Below are positions 9,307 through 18,581 of a stretch of DNA of 64,000 nucleotides, piece after piece. Each line of letters starts with the position of its first letter. Within the stretch, counting starts at the first letter, position 1. Position numbers and translations under genes: made by a program. Source of the DNA: CAZEJS01 sp964512645 (GTDB lineage Bacteria; Actinomycetota; Geothermincolia; Fen-727; Anoxymicrobiaceae); assembly GCA_964512645.1 (NCBI GenBank), contig CAZEJS010000012.1, positions 9,787-73,786 of the forward strand. The letters are read 5' to 3'. The notes beneath the pieces are model-generated. The model searched no databases. It was not told where the DNA came from and saw only the letters and a list, made by a program, of their open reading frames with translations.

Positions 9307-9327
9307 GTGTCCAGAGGGCGCCGCGGC

Positions 9328-9355
9328 CGGCGTCTTCCTCTCGGCGTCTTCCTCT
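9328..9355 (+). repeat. Perfect 14-bp tandem repeat, two copies
   Basis: The unit CGGCGTCTTCCTCT occurs twice back to back (9328-9341 and 9342-9355) in the short gap between recN and steA. It ends just upstream of a candidate -10 box at 9362-9367, so it covers the -35 region. It may be a regulator-binding site or a recent slippage duplication. Confidence 0.9.
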
Positions 9356-9358
9356 ATG

Positions 9359-9367
9359 TGAGATAAT
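9359..9367 (+). promoter_or_regulatory. Candidate extended -10 promoter for steA
   Basis: TGA-GATAAT at 9359-9367 matches the extended -10 pattern with five of six -10 bases. No recognisable -35 is present; that region is occupied by the 14-bp tandem repeat. Transcription would start near 9374, about 18 bases before the steA ATG. Confidence 0.4.
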
Positions 9368-9391
9368 CGACCGCGGATTCAGGCGGTGAAC

Positions 9392-10567
9392 ATGAAGCCG
9401 AAAGTGAAAGAGGCCGCGGTCTCCGAGGGATCAGGCCTCGTGGCGGTCTCGAGGCTGGACAAGCGCACCAAGAACCTGGTGAAGCGCCTCAACCCGGGCG
9501 AGATCGCCGTGATCGACCATGCCGACATCGACAGGGTCTCTGCGGAATCCCTGATAGAGATAGGGCCATCATGTATCGTCAACGCCTCCTCCTCGATGAC
9601 CGGCCGTTACCCCAACCTGGGCCCACTCACAATCGTCGCCTCCGGAATAACAATCATCGACGAGGTCGGCGAAGCGGTGTTCGAGTGCTTGCGTGAGGGC
9701 CAGCGCCTGGAGATCAGGGGCGCCTCGATCTTGAGTTCGGGCGTCGAGGTGGCCCGCGGGAGGATTCTTACCCTGGAGGAGATCGAACGGAGGATCGACG
9801 AGAGCAAGTCGCGAATGGGAAGGCACCTTGGGGATTTTGTGGCCAACACCCTGGCCCTACTCGAGTCGGAGAAGGAAATCCTCCTGGAAAGCGTGGACCT
9901 CCCATACCTCGAGACCGTCTTCAAGGGCCGCCACGCACTGATAGTGGTCAGGGGTCATGATTACAAAAAGGACTTCGTAGCCCTGCGCTCCTATATACGC
10001 GAAGTCCGCCCGCTGATGGTGGGCGTAGACGGTGGTGCCGATGCGCTCGTGGAAGCGGGCTACAGGCCCGATATGATCGTCGGCGACATGGACAGCGTGA
10101 GCGACAGGGCCCTCGCCGGAACGGCCGAGATTGTGGTGCACGGTTACGCCGACGGGCGGGCCCCCGGAAAGGTCAGGCTCGACGACATGGGGGTGGATTA
10201 CAAGATATTCCACTACCCCGGCACCAGCGAGGATATCGCGATGCTCATCGCGTACGAGAAAGGCGCGGAGATGATCGCGCTGGTCGGGGGCCACTACACG
10301 CTGATCGAGTTCCTCGACAAAGACCGAAAGGGGATGGCGAGCACGTTCCTGACCAGGTTGAGGATAGGCGCCACACTGGTTGACGCCAAGGGGGTAAGCG
10401 AGCTCTACCACGCCAGGGTCAAAGGCTGGCACCTGACGCTGATGGCGATTGCCGCCCTGGTAACCATCGTGATAATCGTCATCTTCTCCGAGCCGGTCAG
10501 GCAGTTTATTACCGTGCTGGCGATGAGGTTTCAGGTCTGGCTCATGAAGCTCCAGAACCTGATTTGA
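9392..10567 (+). CDS. steA: SteA-like putative cytokinetic ring protein
   Basis: The protein has 391 residues and matches the SteA family, known from Corynebacterium (and Mycobacterium Rv1697) as a cell-division and envelope-integrity factor working with SteB. It contains a domain resembling the catalytic part of thiamin pyrophosphokinase (around VVRGHDYKKDF and MVGVDGGADALVEAGYRPD, then IVGDMDSVSD). A single hydrophobic helix near the C-terminus (about residues 347-366) is followed by a short basic, amphipathic end. The ATG at 9392 follows an AGGCGGTGA ribosome-binding region; GTG 9386 is too close to it. The gene is directly followed by a SteB-like gene, supporting the pairing. Whether it has enzymatic activity is unknown. 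Confidence 0.88.
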   Translation: MKPKVKEAAVSEGSGLVAVSRLDKRTKNLVKRLNPGEIAVIDHADIDRVSAESLIEIGPSCIVNASSSMTGRYPNLGPLTIVASGITIIDEVGEAVFECLREGQRLEIRGASILSSGVEVARGRILTLEEIERRIDESKSRMGRHLGDFVANTLALLESEKEILLESVDLPYLETVFKGRHALIVVRGHDYKKDFVALRSYIREVRPLMVGVDGGADALVEAGYRPDMIVGDMDSVSDRALAGTAEIVVHGYADGRAPGKVRLDDMGVDYKIFHYPGTSEDIAMLIAYEKGAEMIALVGGHYTLIEFLDKDRKGMASTFLTRLRIGATLVDAKGVSELYHARVKGWHLTLMAIAALVTIVIIVIFSEPVRQFITVLAMRFQVWLMKLQNLI

Positions 10568-10585
10568 GAATGTGGGGTGTGACTC

Positions 10586-11425
10586 TTGATTGATATGCGG
10601 TATCACGTGATCTCGCTGGTTGCCGTGTTCCTGGCACTGGGGATAGGCATTCTCCTGGGAACGACGCTTGTCGAGCGCGGCCTGATAGCCGAACAAAAGA
10701 GCGAGATCGCTTCGCTGAAGAGGACCTTCCAGGAGATCAAGGAGAAGAACAGGTCCTTGAACGACAGGCTGGACGCTTACGCCAGGTACGCCGAGGAGAC
10801 GGCGCCGCGCATGGTGACCGGCCTTCTCGAGGGCAGGTCGTACGCCGTGGTGGCGACCGACACGCCCGACGACGGGACCCTCGGGAAGATATCGCAGGGC
10901 CTGGCCGCCGCCGGTGGCGCCGCCCCGGTGACCATCACGATTTCACCGTCCGAGAGCTTCGAGGACCAGGCCACGGTGGCCAACCTGGCCACGTTGTTCC
11001 AGGCTCCCCCCGACGCCGACCGGCTGAAGGAGCGGGTATTCGCGGAGGTCGTGAACCAGCTCGCGACCGCATCCAATACCGGCATACTCAAGACCCTCCA
11101 GCAGCTGGGCGTGATACGCGTGCACGGTACGTTCGAAGAGCCGATGTCGGCGGCCGTCCTGCTCGCCCCCGTCGAGGCCGGAAAGCTCTCAAAGACGGAC
11201 GTCCCGCTGGTGAAAGCGTTTGTCGCTTCGGCCTATCCTGCGGTTGGCGTAACCGACAGTTCGACGGAATCGGCTGTACTGAGCCTGTACAAGAAGAATG
11301 GGATTTCCACTGTCGACAATGTAGACACGGTCCCGGGGCAGGTCGCCCTGGCGATGTCTCTTTCCGGCAAGCCGGGCAACTGGGGGAGCGGCTCGGAGGC
11401 CAGCCGCATGTTGCCCCCGCCTTGA
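10586..11425 (+). CDS. steB: SteB/MctB family membrane-anchored protein
   Basis: 279 residues. It starts with the characteristic MIDMRYHVISLVAVFLALG, a single membrane helix (about residues 8-27), then a coiled-coil rich in Lys, Glu and Leu (about 32-70) and a folded extracellular domain. Homologues are annotated as copper transporter MctB in mycobacteria and as SteB in corynebacteria, where they pair with SteA in division. No metal-binding His/Cys cluster is visible here, so I favour the SteB role. TTG 10586 is the likely start because it keeps the family's M-I-D-x-R-Y-H beginning, with GGGGTG about eight bases upstream; ATG 10595 is an alternative. Confidence 0.87.
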   Translation: MIDMRYHVISLVAVFLALGIGILLGTTLVERGLIAEQKSEIASLKRTFQEIKEKNRSLNDRLDAYARYAEETAPRMVTGLLEGRSYAVVATDTPDDGTLGKISQGLAAAGGAAPVTITISPSESFEDQATVANLATLFQAPPDADRLKERVFAEVVNQLATASNTGILKTLQQLGVIRVHGTFEEPMSAAVLLAPVEAGKLSKTDVPLVKAFVASAYPAVGVTDSSTESAVLSLYKKNGISTVDNVDTVPGQVALAMSLSGKPGNWGSGSEASRMLPPP

Positions 11426-11441
11426 ACGGAGTGATGAACGG

Positions 11442-12119
11442 GTGAAAGCCGTCGCGGTCGTGCCCGCCTACAACGAGGAAAAGCTGATAGGTGCTACCGT
11501 TCGCTCGCTTCGAACGCTGGACGGAATCGAAAGGGTGCTGGTGGTCGATGACGCATCGAGCGACAGTACCGCCGCGGAGGCGCTCGCGTCGGGAGCCACG
11601 GTGGTGGTCAACGGCACCAACCTCGGCAAGGGAGCCTCTCTTAATCGTGTCCTGGAAGGGCTTGTGTTCGACGCGCTTCTGCTTGTAGACGGCGACCTCG
11701 GCGAACACGCGGCGGAGGCCGACAAGCTGCTGGAACCGGTGCTATCCGGGCGGGCCGACCTGTCGATTGCCGCGTTCCCGGCGCCGACAAAAAAGGGCGG
11801 CTTCGGTCTCGCCCAGGGGCTTGCGAGAGCCGGGATCAAGAGGCTTACCGGCCGCAGGATGGACTCCCCCATCTCCGGGCAGCGGGCGATGACCAGGACC
11901 GCGTTCGACGCGGTATTCCCTTTCCGGAAACGGTTTGGTGTCGAGGTCGCGATGACCCTCGACGCCTACCGCGCCGGCCTGTCCGTGAAAGAAGTGTCGA
12001 CCACGATGGGGCATCGGGAGACCGGCCGCGACTGGAAAGGTTTCGTCCACAGGGGGAGGCAGGCGCTGGACATAGCGCTAGCTCTTGTCTCCAGGGTTCC
12101 ACGGAGGTCCTGGCGGTGA
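11442..12119 (+). CDS. Family 2 glycosyltransferase, short cytoplasmic form
   Basis: 225-residue GT-A fold glycosyltransferase. It has the GT2 beginning VVPAYNEEKLIGATVRSL, the nucleotide-binding VVDDASSDST, and the metal-binding DGD motif near residue 86 (LLLVDGDLGEHA). The late SPISGQRAMTRTAF segment resembles dolichol/polyprenyl-phosphate sugar synthases. There are no membrane helices, so it would act at the inner membrane face on a lipid-linked acceptor. GTG start, 16 bases after steB, and it overlaps the following PNPT-like gene (GTGA). This arrangement suggests a two-step lipid-linked sugar assembly connected with the SteA/SteB division module. The donor and acceptor are unknown. Confidence 0.85.
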   Translation: MKAVAVVPAYNEEKLIGATVRSLRTLDGIERVLVVDDASSDSTAAEALASGATVVVNGTNLGKGASLNRVLEGLVFDALLLVDGDLGEHAAEADKLLEPVLSGRADLSIAAFPAPTKKGGFGLAQGLARAGIKRLTGRRMDSPISGQRAMTRTAFDAVFPFRKRFGVEVAMTLDAYRAGLSVKEVSTTMGHRETGRDWKGFVHRGRQALDIALALVSRVPRRSWR

Positions 12120-13072
12120 TCACGCTCGCCGTCTTCCTGGGTTCCCTGGCGGCGGGGTCTTTGTCGCTGTTGCTGTTATGGAGGACGCTTTCAGGAGAAC
12201 GGCTGGCAAGGATCAACTACCGGGGTGCCAAGGTGGGGACATCCGCGGGCCTGGTCTTCGTGCCCGCGTTCCTGATGGCGTATCTGCCGGTGATCGACTT
12301 CGCCTCCAGGCGCCTCGGCCTCGACGGGCTTCGACTGAGCACCATGTACCACAGCCTCAGGGCGGGAATGAACACCATGCTCGTCCTGGTGCTTGGTTTC
12401 TGCCTGCTGGGATTTCTGGACGACGCCGCAGGTGATCCGTCGGCGAAGGGCTTCAAGGGACATTTCTCCGAAGCGTTGAGGGGGCGTTTCACGACCGGGC
12501 TGGTAAAAGCGGTAATGGGCTTCGTCGTGGCGATGGCTGCGCTCCAGGGTGAGATGTTCACAGCAGGTCGGACCGCCCCGAAAGACTATGGCACCTGGTT
12601 GATGTCGGCGGCGGTGATCGCCCTGACGGCGAACTTCTTCAATCTGCTCGACCTGCGCCCCGGCCGGGCGATGAAAGTGTTCTTCCCGGCCCTGGCGCTC
12701 TGCGCCGGGCTTACCCTGAGATACGAGGGTGTAGGGGTATACGTGATGGGCGCGCGCTCACCCCTGTACGGCTACTTGACTCCCGCGCTGAGCGTAGCGG
12801 CGGTGGCCCTGGTCCTTCTTCCGGGTGACCTGCGCGAGAAGTATATGCTGGGCGACGCCGGCTCCAACGTGCTGGGGGCCGTCATAGGCCTGGGGCTGGT
12901 GATGGGGACCGGTTTCTGGTGGCGCCTGGGTGTGCTCGCGGCAGTCGCGGTTCTGAACGTAATTTCCGAAAGGTTCTCGTTTTCGAGGATTATCGCTTCC
13001 AACAGGGTGCTCGCATGGATAGACTCTCTGGGGAGAAAGGTGGATTCGACCTCCGAGGATAATAATACGTAA
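12116..13072 (+). CDS. Divergent PNPT-family (MraY/WecA-like) phosphosugar transferase
   Basis: The 318-residue protein is almost wholly hydrophobic, with about eight to ten membrane helices. It keeps the core marks of polyprenyl-phosphate N-acetylhexosamine-1-phosphate transferases: the adjacent aspartates in GFLDDAAGD (about residue 102), NFFNLLDLRPG (the N-x-x-N-x-x-D motif, about 180), and LGDAGSNVLGA (about 244). It lacks the usual D-G after the third motif (it reads DLRPG) and the His-rich loop of WecA near the end, so the substrate probably differs from that of MraY or WecA. It overlaps the GT2 gene by four bases (GTGA), so the two are likely made together. It probably places a phosphosugar on undecaprenyl phosphate, which is an inference from the motifs. 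Confidence 0.8.
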   Translation: MITLAVFLGSLAAGSLSLLLLWRTLSGERLARINYRGAKVGTSAGLVFVPAFLMAYLPVIDFASRRLGLDGLRLSTMYHSLRAGMNTMLVLVLGFCLLGFLDDAAGDPSAKGFKGHFSEALRGRFTTGLVKAVMGFVVAMAALQGEMFTAGRTAPKDYGTWLMSAAVIALTANFFNLLDLRPGRAMKVFFPALALCAGLTLRYEGVGVYVMGARSPLYGYLTPALSVAAVALVLLPGDLREKYMLGDAGSNVLGAVIGLGLVMGTGFWWRLGVLAAVAVLNVISERFSFSRIIASNRVLAWIDSLGRKVDSTSEDNNT

Positions 13073-13099
13073 AGTTGCCAGGCAACGGAGGTAAAGCTG

Positions 13100-14758
13100 A
13101 TGGCCGTCAAGCATGTTTTTGTGACTGGCGGCGTCGTCTCTTCTCTCGGCAAGGGCATCACCGCCGCTTCGCTCGGACTGCTTCTCAAGGCCCGCGGACT
13201 CCGGGTTGCCATGCAGAAGATCGACCCGTACATCAATGTGGACCCGGGCACGATGAACCCGTTCCAGCACGGCGAGGTGTTCGTCACCGATGACGGCACC
13301 GAAGCGGACCTGGATCTGGGCCACTACGAGCGCTTCGTGGACATCAACATGCACCGCGAGAGCAACGTCACCACGGGCGTAGTGTACGGAACGATAATTT
13401 CCCGCGAGAGAAAAGGCGAGTTCCTGGGCGCCACCGTGCAGGTCATTCCCCATATCACCGACGAGATCAAGCGCAGGATACTTGCGCTGGTGAAGGACGG
13501 GGATGTCGATGTCGCCATAAGCGAGATCGGGGGAACGGTGGGTGACATCGAGAGCCTGCCGTTCCTCGAGGCGGTCAGGCAGCTCAAGAAGGACCTGGGC
13601 CACGACAACGTCTGCTACATACACGTGACGCTGGTTCCCTGGCTGGAGACCTCCAGGGAGCTCAAGACCAAGCCGACCCAGCACAGCGTCAAGGAGTTGA
13701 AGAGCATCGGAATACAGCCGGACGCGATCGTGTGCCGCTCCGACAGGCATATCACCGAAGAAGTGAAAGACAAGATCGCGCTGTTCTGCGACACGGACCC
13801 CGAGGCCGTCGTGTCGGCGGTGAACGCCTCTTCCATCTATGAAGTCCCGCTGATGCTCAACGAGGAGGGCCTCGACCAGTATATATGCGAACACCTCGGG
13901 CTTCCCGCCGACAGGCCGGACCTCTCCGAGTGGAGGGGCCTGGTCGATCGGATCAAGAGCCTGGAGAACGAAGTGCGCATCGCGATAGTCGGCAAGTACG
14001 TCGACCTTCCCGATGCCTATATCAGCATTGTCGAGAGCCTCAACGCCGCCGGCATCAGGCACGGCTGCAAAGTGGAGCCGGTCTGGGTCACCTCCGAGGA
14101 ATTGAGACGGGGTAGTTGTTCCGACATGCTCGCTGATGTCCACGGTGTGCTGGTGCCCGGCGGGTTCGGCGTGCGGGGGATCGAAGGAAAGATCGCCGCC
14201 ATAGAGTACGCCAGGGAAAACGGGGTGCCGTTCCTCGGGCTGTGCCTCGGCCTCCAGTGTGCCGTGATCGAGTTTTCACGAAACGTTGCCGGAATGAAGG
14301 GCGCCAATTCCGCCGAGGTTGACCCCGGCACCCAGTTCCCGGTCATAGACCTGATGGACCACCAGAAAGAAATCGACTGCCTCGGCGGTACCATGCGGCT
14401 TGGCCTGTACCCGTGCAAGCTCGCCCCGGGGACCGTTGCCGCGGAGGCTTACGGTGAAGAAGTCGTCTACGAGAGGCACCGCCATCGTTACGAAGTGAAC
14501 AACTCCCTCAGGCACAGGCTGGAAGAAGCCGGGCTGGTATTCTCCGGGCTCTCGCCCGACGACAGGCTGGTGGAGATCGTGGAGATCCCCGGCCACCCGT
14601 TCTTCGTGGCCTCTCAGTTCCACCCCGAGTTCAAGACCAGGCCCCTGAAGCCGCACCCTTTGTTTCGGGAATTCATCGGGGCCGCGGCCAGGCGACAGCG
14701 GCTGGCGGATTCCCACCTGCAGGTAATTGAGGGTGACGAGGCCAAGGCAGCGAAATGA
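13100..14758 (+). CDS. pyrG: CTP synthase
   Basis: This enzyme converts UTP to CTP using glutamine and ATP, the last step of pyrimidine nucleotide synthesis. It has 552 residues. The N-terminal synthetase domain starts [20 protein letters not shown] and has [20 protein letters not shown]. The C-terminal class I glutamine amidotransferase domain has the oxyanion GGFGVRG and the nucleophile segment [22 protein letters not shown] supplies the catalytic His/Glu. The ATG at 13100 follows GGAGG at 13087-13091. A small palindrome (GTTGCC-A-GGCAAC) lies just before the ribosome-binding site. The gene order after steB is as in mycobacteria (Rv1698-Rv1699). Confidence 0.97.
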   Translation: MAVKHVFVTGGVVSSLGKGITAASLGLLLKARGLRVAMQKIDPYINVDPGTMNPFQHGEVFVTDDGTEADLDLGHYERFVDINMHRESNVTTGVVYGTIISRERKGEFLGATVQVIPHITDEIKRRILALVKDGDVDVAISEIGGTVGDIESLPFLEAVRQLKKDLGHDNVCYIHVTLVPWLETSRELKTKPTQHSVKELKSIGIQPDAIVCRSDRHITEEVKDKIALFCDTDPEAVVSAVNASSIYEVPLMLNEEGLDQYICEHLGLPADRPDLSEWRGLVDRIKSLENEVRIAIVGKYVDLPDAYISIVESLNAAGIRHGCKVEPVWVTSEELRRGSCSDMLADVHGVLVPGGFGVRGIEGKIAAIEYARENGVPFLGLCLGLQCAVIEFSRNVAGMKGANSAEVDPGTQFPVIDLMDHQKEIDCLGGTMRLGLYPCKLAPGTVAAEAYGEEVVYERHRHRYEVNNSLRHRLEEAGLVFSGLSPDDRLVEIVEIPGHPFFVASQFHPEFKTRPLKPHPLFREFIGAAARRQRLADSHLQVIEGDEAKAAK

Positions 14759-15909
14759 GCTCCGGGGGAGCCTCGCCGGACGACAGGCTGTTCCAGGTTT
14801 TCACAGATCTTGTGAAGATCGACAGCGAATCAGGCTTCGAGGCCTCCGTTAGAGACTATATCCGGGAGTTCTGCGCTCACTTCAACTTCGCAGTTCAAGA
14901 GGACGACGCCGGGAAGGTCACCGGGGGCGAATGCGGCAACCTGGTGGTAAGAGTTCCGGCGGGCGCGTTCTCCCCACTGCCGCCGATCATGCTGTGCGCG
15001 CATATGGACACCGTGGCCCCGGGTCGATCGGTGGCGCCGTTTGACGCCGGTGACAGGTTTGTCAGCCTCGGGGACACTGTGCTGGGCGCCGACTGCAAAG
15101 CCGCGCTTGCGGCCATCCTCTGCGCGGTCGAGCGCCTGGTTGCGGCCGGGGGCGCTTACCGGGCCCTCGAGCTGGTTTTCACCGTACAGGAGGAGCCCGG
15201 CCTAATAGGGGCCAAAAACCTCGACACCAGCCTGCTGGACAGCGAGTGGGGTGTCGTGCTCGACGGGAGTGGCCCGGTCGGTGGCATTGTGGTGAACGCG
15301 CCGGGGCAGGACAGGTTCAAGTTCGTCGTCAGGGGAAAAGCCGCCCATGCGGGCGTCGAGCCGGAGAAAGGGGCGAGCGCGATTTCATGCGCGGCGCACG
15401 CCATCGCCGGCCTCCCGCCGGGCAGGATCGACGATGAGACAACGTTGAACGTCGGACTGATAACCGGAGGGCGGGGGGTGAACATCGTACCCGAACTCGC
15501 AGTGGTCGAAGGAGAGGCGCGAAGCCGTGACCCGGACAAGCTCGACCGTGTCGTGCGGACAGTGCTGGAGGGCTTCGAAACGGCGGCCCGCAACCATGGT
15601 TGCGGGCTCGAACCCGAGGTCGAGCGCACGTTCGAGCAGTTCCGTCTCGAACCCGGGTCTGCCCCGGTGAGGCTTCTCGCGGCTTCGCTCAAAGAGAGCG
15701 GCTTCGAGCCGTACCTCTGCAGCAGCGGGGGGGGGAGTGACGCCAACGTGCTGAACCGGCGTGGCGTCGAGACAGCGGTAATGAACATCGGGCTCGTGAA
15801 CGCCCACAGCAGCGATGAGTACATCATGAAGGCGGACCTTGCCGGAATCGCCCGGACCGTTGAGATCCTTGCCGGCCGCGCCGCCGAGCCTGACAGGGCC
15901 GTCTCGTGA
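14755..15909 (+). CDS. M20 family metallopeptidase (PepT-like)
   Basis: 384-residue zinc peptidase of the M20 family, closest in layout to peptidase T and related PepT-like proteins. All metal ligands are in place: CAHMDT (His and the nearby Asp, about residue 82), GADCKAAL (bridging Asp), [10 protein letters not shown] (catalytic and ligand Glu), VLDGSG (Asp) and VNAHSSDEY (last His). A dimerisation domain lies between (about 180-290). It probably trims di- or tripeptides or acylated amino acids in the cytoplasm. The ATG overlaps the pyrG stop (ATGA), and its own stop overlaps the DUF3866 start. The exact peptide substrate is unknown. Confidence 0.9.
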   Translation: MSSGGASPDDRLFQVFTDLVKIDSESGFEASVRDYIREFCAHFNFAVQEDDAGKVTGGECGNLVVRVPAGAFSPLPPIMLCAHMDTVAPGRSVAPFDAGDRFVSLGDTVLGADCKAALAAILCAVERLVAAGGAYRALELVFTVQEEPGLIGAKNLDTSLLDSEWGVVLDGSGPVGGIVVNAPGQDRFKFVVRGKAAHAGVEPEKGASAISCAAHAIAGLPPGRIDDETTLNVGLITGGRGVNIVPELAVVEGEARSRDPDKLDRVVRTVLEGFETAARNHGCGLEPEVERTFEQFRLEPGSAPVRLLAASLKESGFEPYLCSSGGGSDANVLNRRGVETAVMNIGLVNAHSSDEYIMKADLAGIARTVEILAGRAAEPDRAVS

Positions 15910-16985
15910 GCACTTACCGGCGCTTCGTGGTCGAGGAAGTGAAGCTTCTCGGCCCGCGAATTTCCGAGGTCGGGATCGTGGATTCGGAGGGACGTGCGGC
16001 GCGGGGCATAGTGCTCGAGGAGCTGGCCGGCCCGGTGGAAAGCGGCGACGAAGTGGTTGCCAACACCACCGCCGTCGAGCTCGGGCTTGGGTCGGGAGGA
16101 TACCATTTCGTCCTCTGGAACCTTTCCAGGGATTCCCTCGACACCCGTGGCGATGGCCATATCATGAAGCTGCGATACACCCCCGCGCAATTGAACGTGC
16201 GCGCGATGGAAGAGGACCTGTGCGAACTCCGCAATGATGAACTGCCGGAGCTGCTCGGCGGGATGCCGGTGATAGCCGGCGAGCTGCACAGCCAGCTGCT
16301 GCCGGTGGCGCTGGCCTTCAGAGACCGTTCCCCTTCCGGCAGGCTGGTTTACGTGATGACCGACGGGGGGTGCCTTCCGGCGGTGTTCAGCAACGCCGCG
16401 AGGTACCTCAGGAAGAGCGGTTTCCTGGAGGCGGTGATCAGCTGCGGGCACGCCTTCGGGGGTGACTTCGAGGCCGTAACAGTGCACGGGGCCCTTGCCG
16501 CGGCGAAAAAGCTCCTGGAGGCGGACGCGGCCGTGGTGCTCATGGGCCCTGGCACGGTCGGCACCGGCAGTCCGGTTGGTTCGACCGGGATTGAACAGGG
16601 TGAGGTGGTAAACGCCGCGGCGGCCCTCGGTGGAACGCCTGTGGCCATACCGAGGATCGCGTTCCGCGACGACCGCGAGCGCCATCATGGCTTGAGCCAC
16701 CATACCGCGGTTGCCCTTGGCACGGTGGCGGTGGCGCCGGCTCTGATCCCGGTGCCCGAGATGGAGCCGCGCCAGGCCGGCGCCATCGACCGCCAGATCG
16801 AAGAGGCCGGGCTCGGAGCGAAACACCAGGTGAGGAAGGTCGACGCGCGCCGGGTGCTCGAACTCATGGACAGGTGTCCGGTCGCGGGCAGCGTAATGGG
16901 AAGAGGGCCCGGGGAAGAGCCGGAATTCTTCATGGCGGCAGGGGCAGCGGGGTTTATCGCGGCGGAGGGGGTCGGTGAGCGGTGA
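15906..16985 (+). CDS. DUF3866 family protein
   Basis: 359 residues, matching the DUF3866 family, which is found mainly in Actinobacteria and some Firmicutes, often beside Nudix and xerD genes as here. The N-terminal part begins with short beta strands (EVGIVDSEGRAARGIVLEEL). The C-terminal two thirds contain glycine-rich Rossmann-like turns (VVLMGPGTVGTGSPVG; VYVMTDGGCLPAVFSN). No catalytic motif is certain and no membrane helix or signal peptide is seen. Translation is probably coupled on both sides by four-base overlaps (GTGA). Function unknown. Confidence 0.85.
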   Translation: MSTYRRFVVEEVKLLGPRISEVGIVDSEGRAARGIVLEELAGPVESGDEVVANTTAVELGLGSGGYHFVLWNLSRDSLDTRGDGHIMKLRYTPAQLNVRAMEEDLCELRNDELPELLGGMPVIAGELHSQLLPVALAFRDRSPSGRLVYVMTDGGCLPAVFSNAARYLRKSGFLEAVISCGHAFGGDFEAVTVHGALAAAKKLLEADAAVVLMGPGTVGTGSPVGSTGIEQGEVVNAAAALGGTPVAIPRIAFRDDRERHHGLSHHTAVALGTVAVAPALIPVPEMEPRQAGAIDRQIEEAGLGAKHQVRKVDARRVLELMDRCPVAGSVMGRGPGEEPEFFMAAGAAGFIAAEGVGER

Positions 16986-17563
16986 CGGATTACGACGTAG
17001 CGGCACACGAAGTGCTCTCGACGGAGCGGGCGTTCGGCGGGCAGGTCATAAGCGTCTACATAGACCGGGTGCGCCTGCCCGACGGGCGTACCGTTTCCTG
17101 GGAGCGGGTCGTGCATCCGGGGGCCGTCGGAATTGTCCCGCTTACCGACGGCGGGGAAGTCATTATGGTGCGCCAGTACAGGCACGCTGTACGGGGGGTG
17201 ATGCTGGAGATACCCGCCGGAAAGCTCGACCGGGGCGAAGCGCCGGCCGATTGCGCCGCCAGAGAGCTCTCCGAGGAGGTCGGCATGAAGGCTTCCGAGA
17301 TGATTCCGCTCGCTGAGTTCTACAACTCCCCCGGCTACTCCGACGAGCGTTTCTGCCTCTACCTGGCGAGGGGCCTGGATCCATCTCCCGGGCGGGCCGA
17401 GCCAGACGAGTTCCTCGAACCGGTCGGCATAGCCCTTGCGTCTTCGCTGGAGCTGGTCTCTGACGGGCGGATAACCGACGCCAAAAGCATCATAGGACTT
17501 GCGCTCGCACGGGCGTTCGTCGCCGGAGACGCCGGGCCGTTCATCGGGAGCGAAAGGATGTGA
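16982..17563 (+). CDS. Nudix hydrolase, ADP-ribose pyrophosphatase type
   Basis: The 193-residue protein carries a complete Nudix box: the glycine of AGKLDRGE, then the REL-SEE-VG core at about residues 78-100. The upstream half (VLSTERAFGGQVISVYIDRVRLPDGR) is characteristic of ADP-ribose pyrophosphatases such as NudF. It would hydrolyse ADP-ribose to AMP and ribose 5-phosphate, clearing a reactive product of NAD turnover. The gene order pyrG-nudix-xerD equals mycobacterial Rv1699-Rv1701. GTG start overlapping the previous stop; its own stop overlaps the xerD start. Confidence 0.92.
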   Translation: MTDYDVAAHEVLSTERAFGGQVISVYIDRVRLPDGRTVSWERVVHPGAVGIVPLTDGGEVIMVRQYRHAVRGVMLEIPAGKLDRGEAPADCAARELSEEVGMKASEMIPLAEFYNSPGYSDERFCLYLARGLDPSPGRAEPDEFLEPVGIALASSLELVSDGRITDAKSIIGLALARAFVAGDAGPFIGSERM

Positions 17564-18498
17564 AGTCTCTCCGGAGGGAAGGCGGAGCCGGGATCGAAGG
17601 CCTGTCTGCGGCGGCGATCGAGTTCCTCGACTACCTCGCCGTGGAGAAAGGCGCGTCCCCTAACACGATCGCGGCGTACAGGCGCGTGCTCCGATCGTAC
17701 GTGACGCACCTGAAAGAGGGCGGGTTGGGAGAGCCGGACCAGGTGACCGGGGAAGACGTTTCACGTTTCATCACGTCACTGGGCGCGCCTGACGGAAGAG
17801 GATTGGGTCCCGGGTCCGTTGCGCAGGCCGCAAGTGCCCTGCGTTCCTTCCACAGGTTCATGCTGGCGGAAGGGCTGTCCGAAACCGACCCGACCATGAC
17901 GCTGGCTTCCCCCAGGACCCCCCTGAGACTCCCGCGGGCGCTCACCACGGAGGAAGCCGAGGCGCTGGTATGTACAGCGAGCGGTGGGGCCCCTCTCGCC
18001 CTCAGGGACAGGTGCATTCTCGAGTTGCTCTACGGCACGGGCATGCGCATCTCCGAACTGGTCGGGCTGGACGTCGGCGACGTTGACCTTCCGGGCCGCC
18101 TGGCCACGGTGCACGGGAAGGGAGACAGGTGGCGCATCGTCCCCTTCGGGTCGGCGGCGGCGCGTGCCGTGGTGGAGTACCTGGAGCATGCCAGGCCCGT
18201 GCTTGTCCGTCGTTCCAGGAGCCAGGCGCTGGTGCTCAACGCCAGGGGAGGGAGGCTCACCAGGCAGGGTTGCTGGAAGATAGTCAAGACACATGCGCGC
18301 TCGGCGGGCCTGGAAGAGAAGGTCACTCCTCACGGGCTCAGGCACACATTCGCCACACACATGCTCGAGGGTGGGGCCAGCCTGCTGGTCGTGCAGGAAC
18401 TGCTCGGGCACGCCAGTGTCGCCACCACCCAGATATATACCGAGGTCACCAGAGACCACCTCAGGTCCGTTTACGAAAGATCGCACCCCAGGGCGTGA
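17560..18498 (+). CDS. xerD: Tyrosine recombinase XerD
   Basis: Site-specific recombinase that resolves chromosome dimers at dif with XerC. It has 312 residues. The N-terminal SAM-like core-binding domain (about 18-115) is followed by the catalytic domain with all active-site residues: R163 in GTGMRISEL, K187 in HGKGDRW, H258 and R261 in HGLRHTFATH, H284 in LLGHASVAT, and nucleophile Y293. The conserved place beside pyrG and nudix argues for the housekeeping recombinase and against a phage integrase. GTG start with a four-base overlap to the Nudix gene. Confidence 0.93.
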   Translation: MKSLRREGGAGIEGLSAAAIEFLDYLAVEKGASPNTIAAYRRVLRSYVTHLKEGGLGEPDQVTGEDVSRFITSLGAPDGRGLGPGSVAQAASALRSFHRFMLAEGLSETDPTMTLASPRTPLRLPRALTTEEAEALVCTASGGAPLALRDRCILELLYGTGMRISELVGLDVGDVDLPGRLATVHGKGDRWRIVPFGSAAARAVVEYLEHARPVLVRRSRSQALVLNARGGRLTRQGCWKIVKTHARSAGLEEKVTPHGLRHTFATHMLEGGASLLVVQELLGHASVATTQIYTEVTRDHLRSVYERSHPRA

Positions 18499-18545
18499 CT
18501 GCGGCACAAGGCCGTTGGTTGTGTCGGGGAGAATTCAACCTGGGA

Positions 18546-18551
18546 TACAAT
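18546..18551 (+). promoter_or_regulatory. Candidate -10 box between xerD and the site-2 protease gene
   Basis: TACAAT matches five of six -10 bases and lies about 30 bases before the likely start of the next gene. No convincing -35 at 16-18 bases was found, so this may be a weak promoter or chance. Confidence 0.25.
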
Positions 18552-18581
18552 GGACCGGGAACCTCATGATTGGAGCGGTTC

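Noticed and set aside
10586..11425. Copper transporter MctB
   Set aside because: No metal-binding residues in the helix or extracellular domain; pairing with steA favours the SteB name.
13074..13086. Palindrome GTTGCC-A-GGCAAC before pyrG as a CTP-responsive attenuator
   Set aside because: One-base loop, no T-run and no G-rich initial transcript as in Bacillus pyrG attenuation. May be chance.
15156..17006. Long open frames on the minus strand opposite the M20, DUF3866 and Nudix genes
   Set aside because: Composition is Pro/Arg/His-rich, no family is recognised, and they mirror well-supported genes in high-G+C DNA.
17560..18498. Tyrosine recombinase as phage or island integrase
   Set aside because: Conserved housekeeping position after pyrG and nudix, no attachment-site repeats or phage genes nearby.
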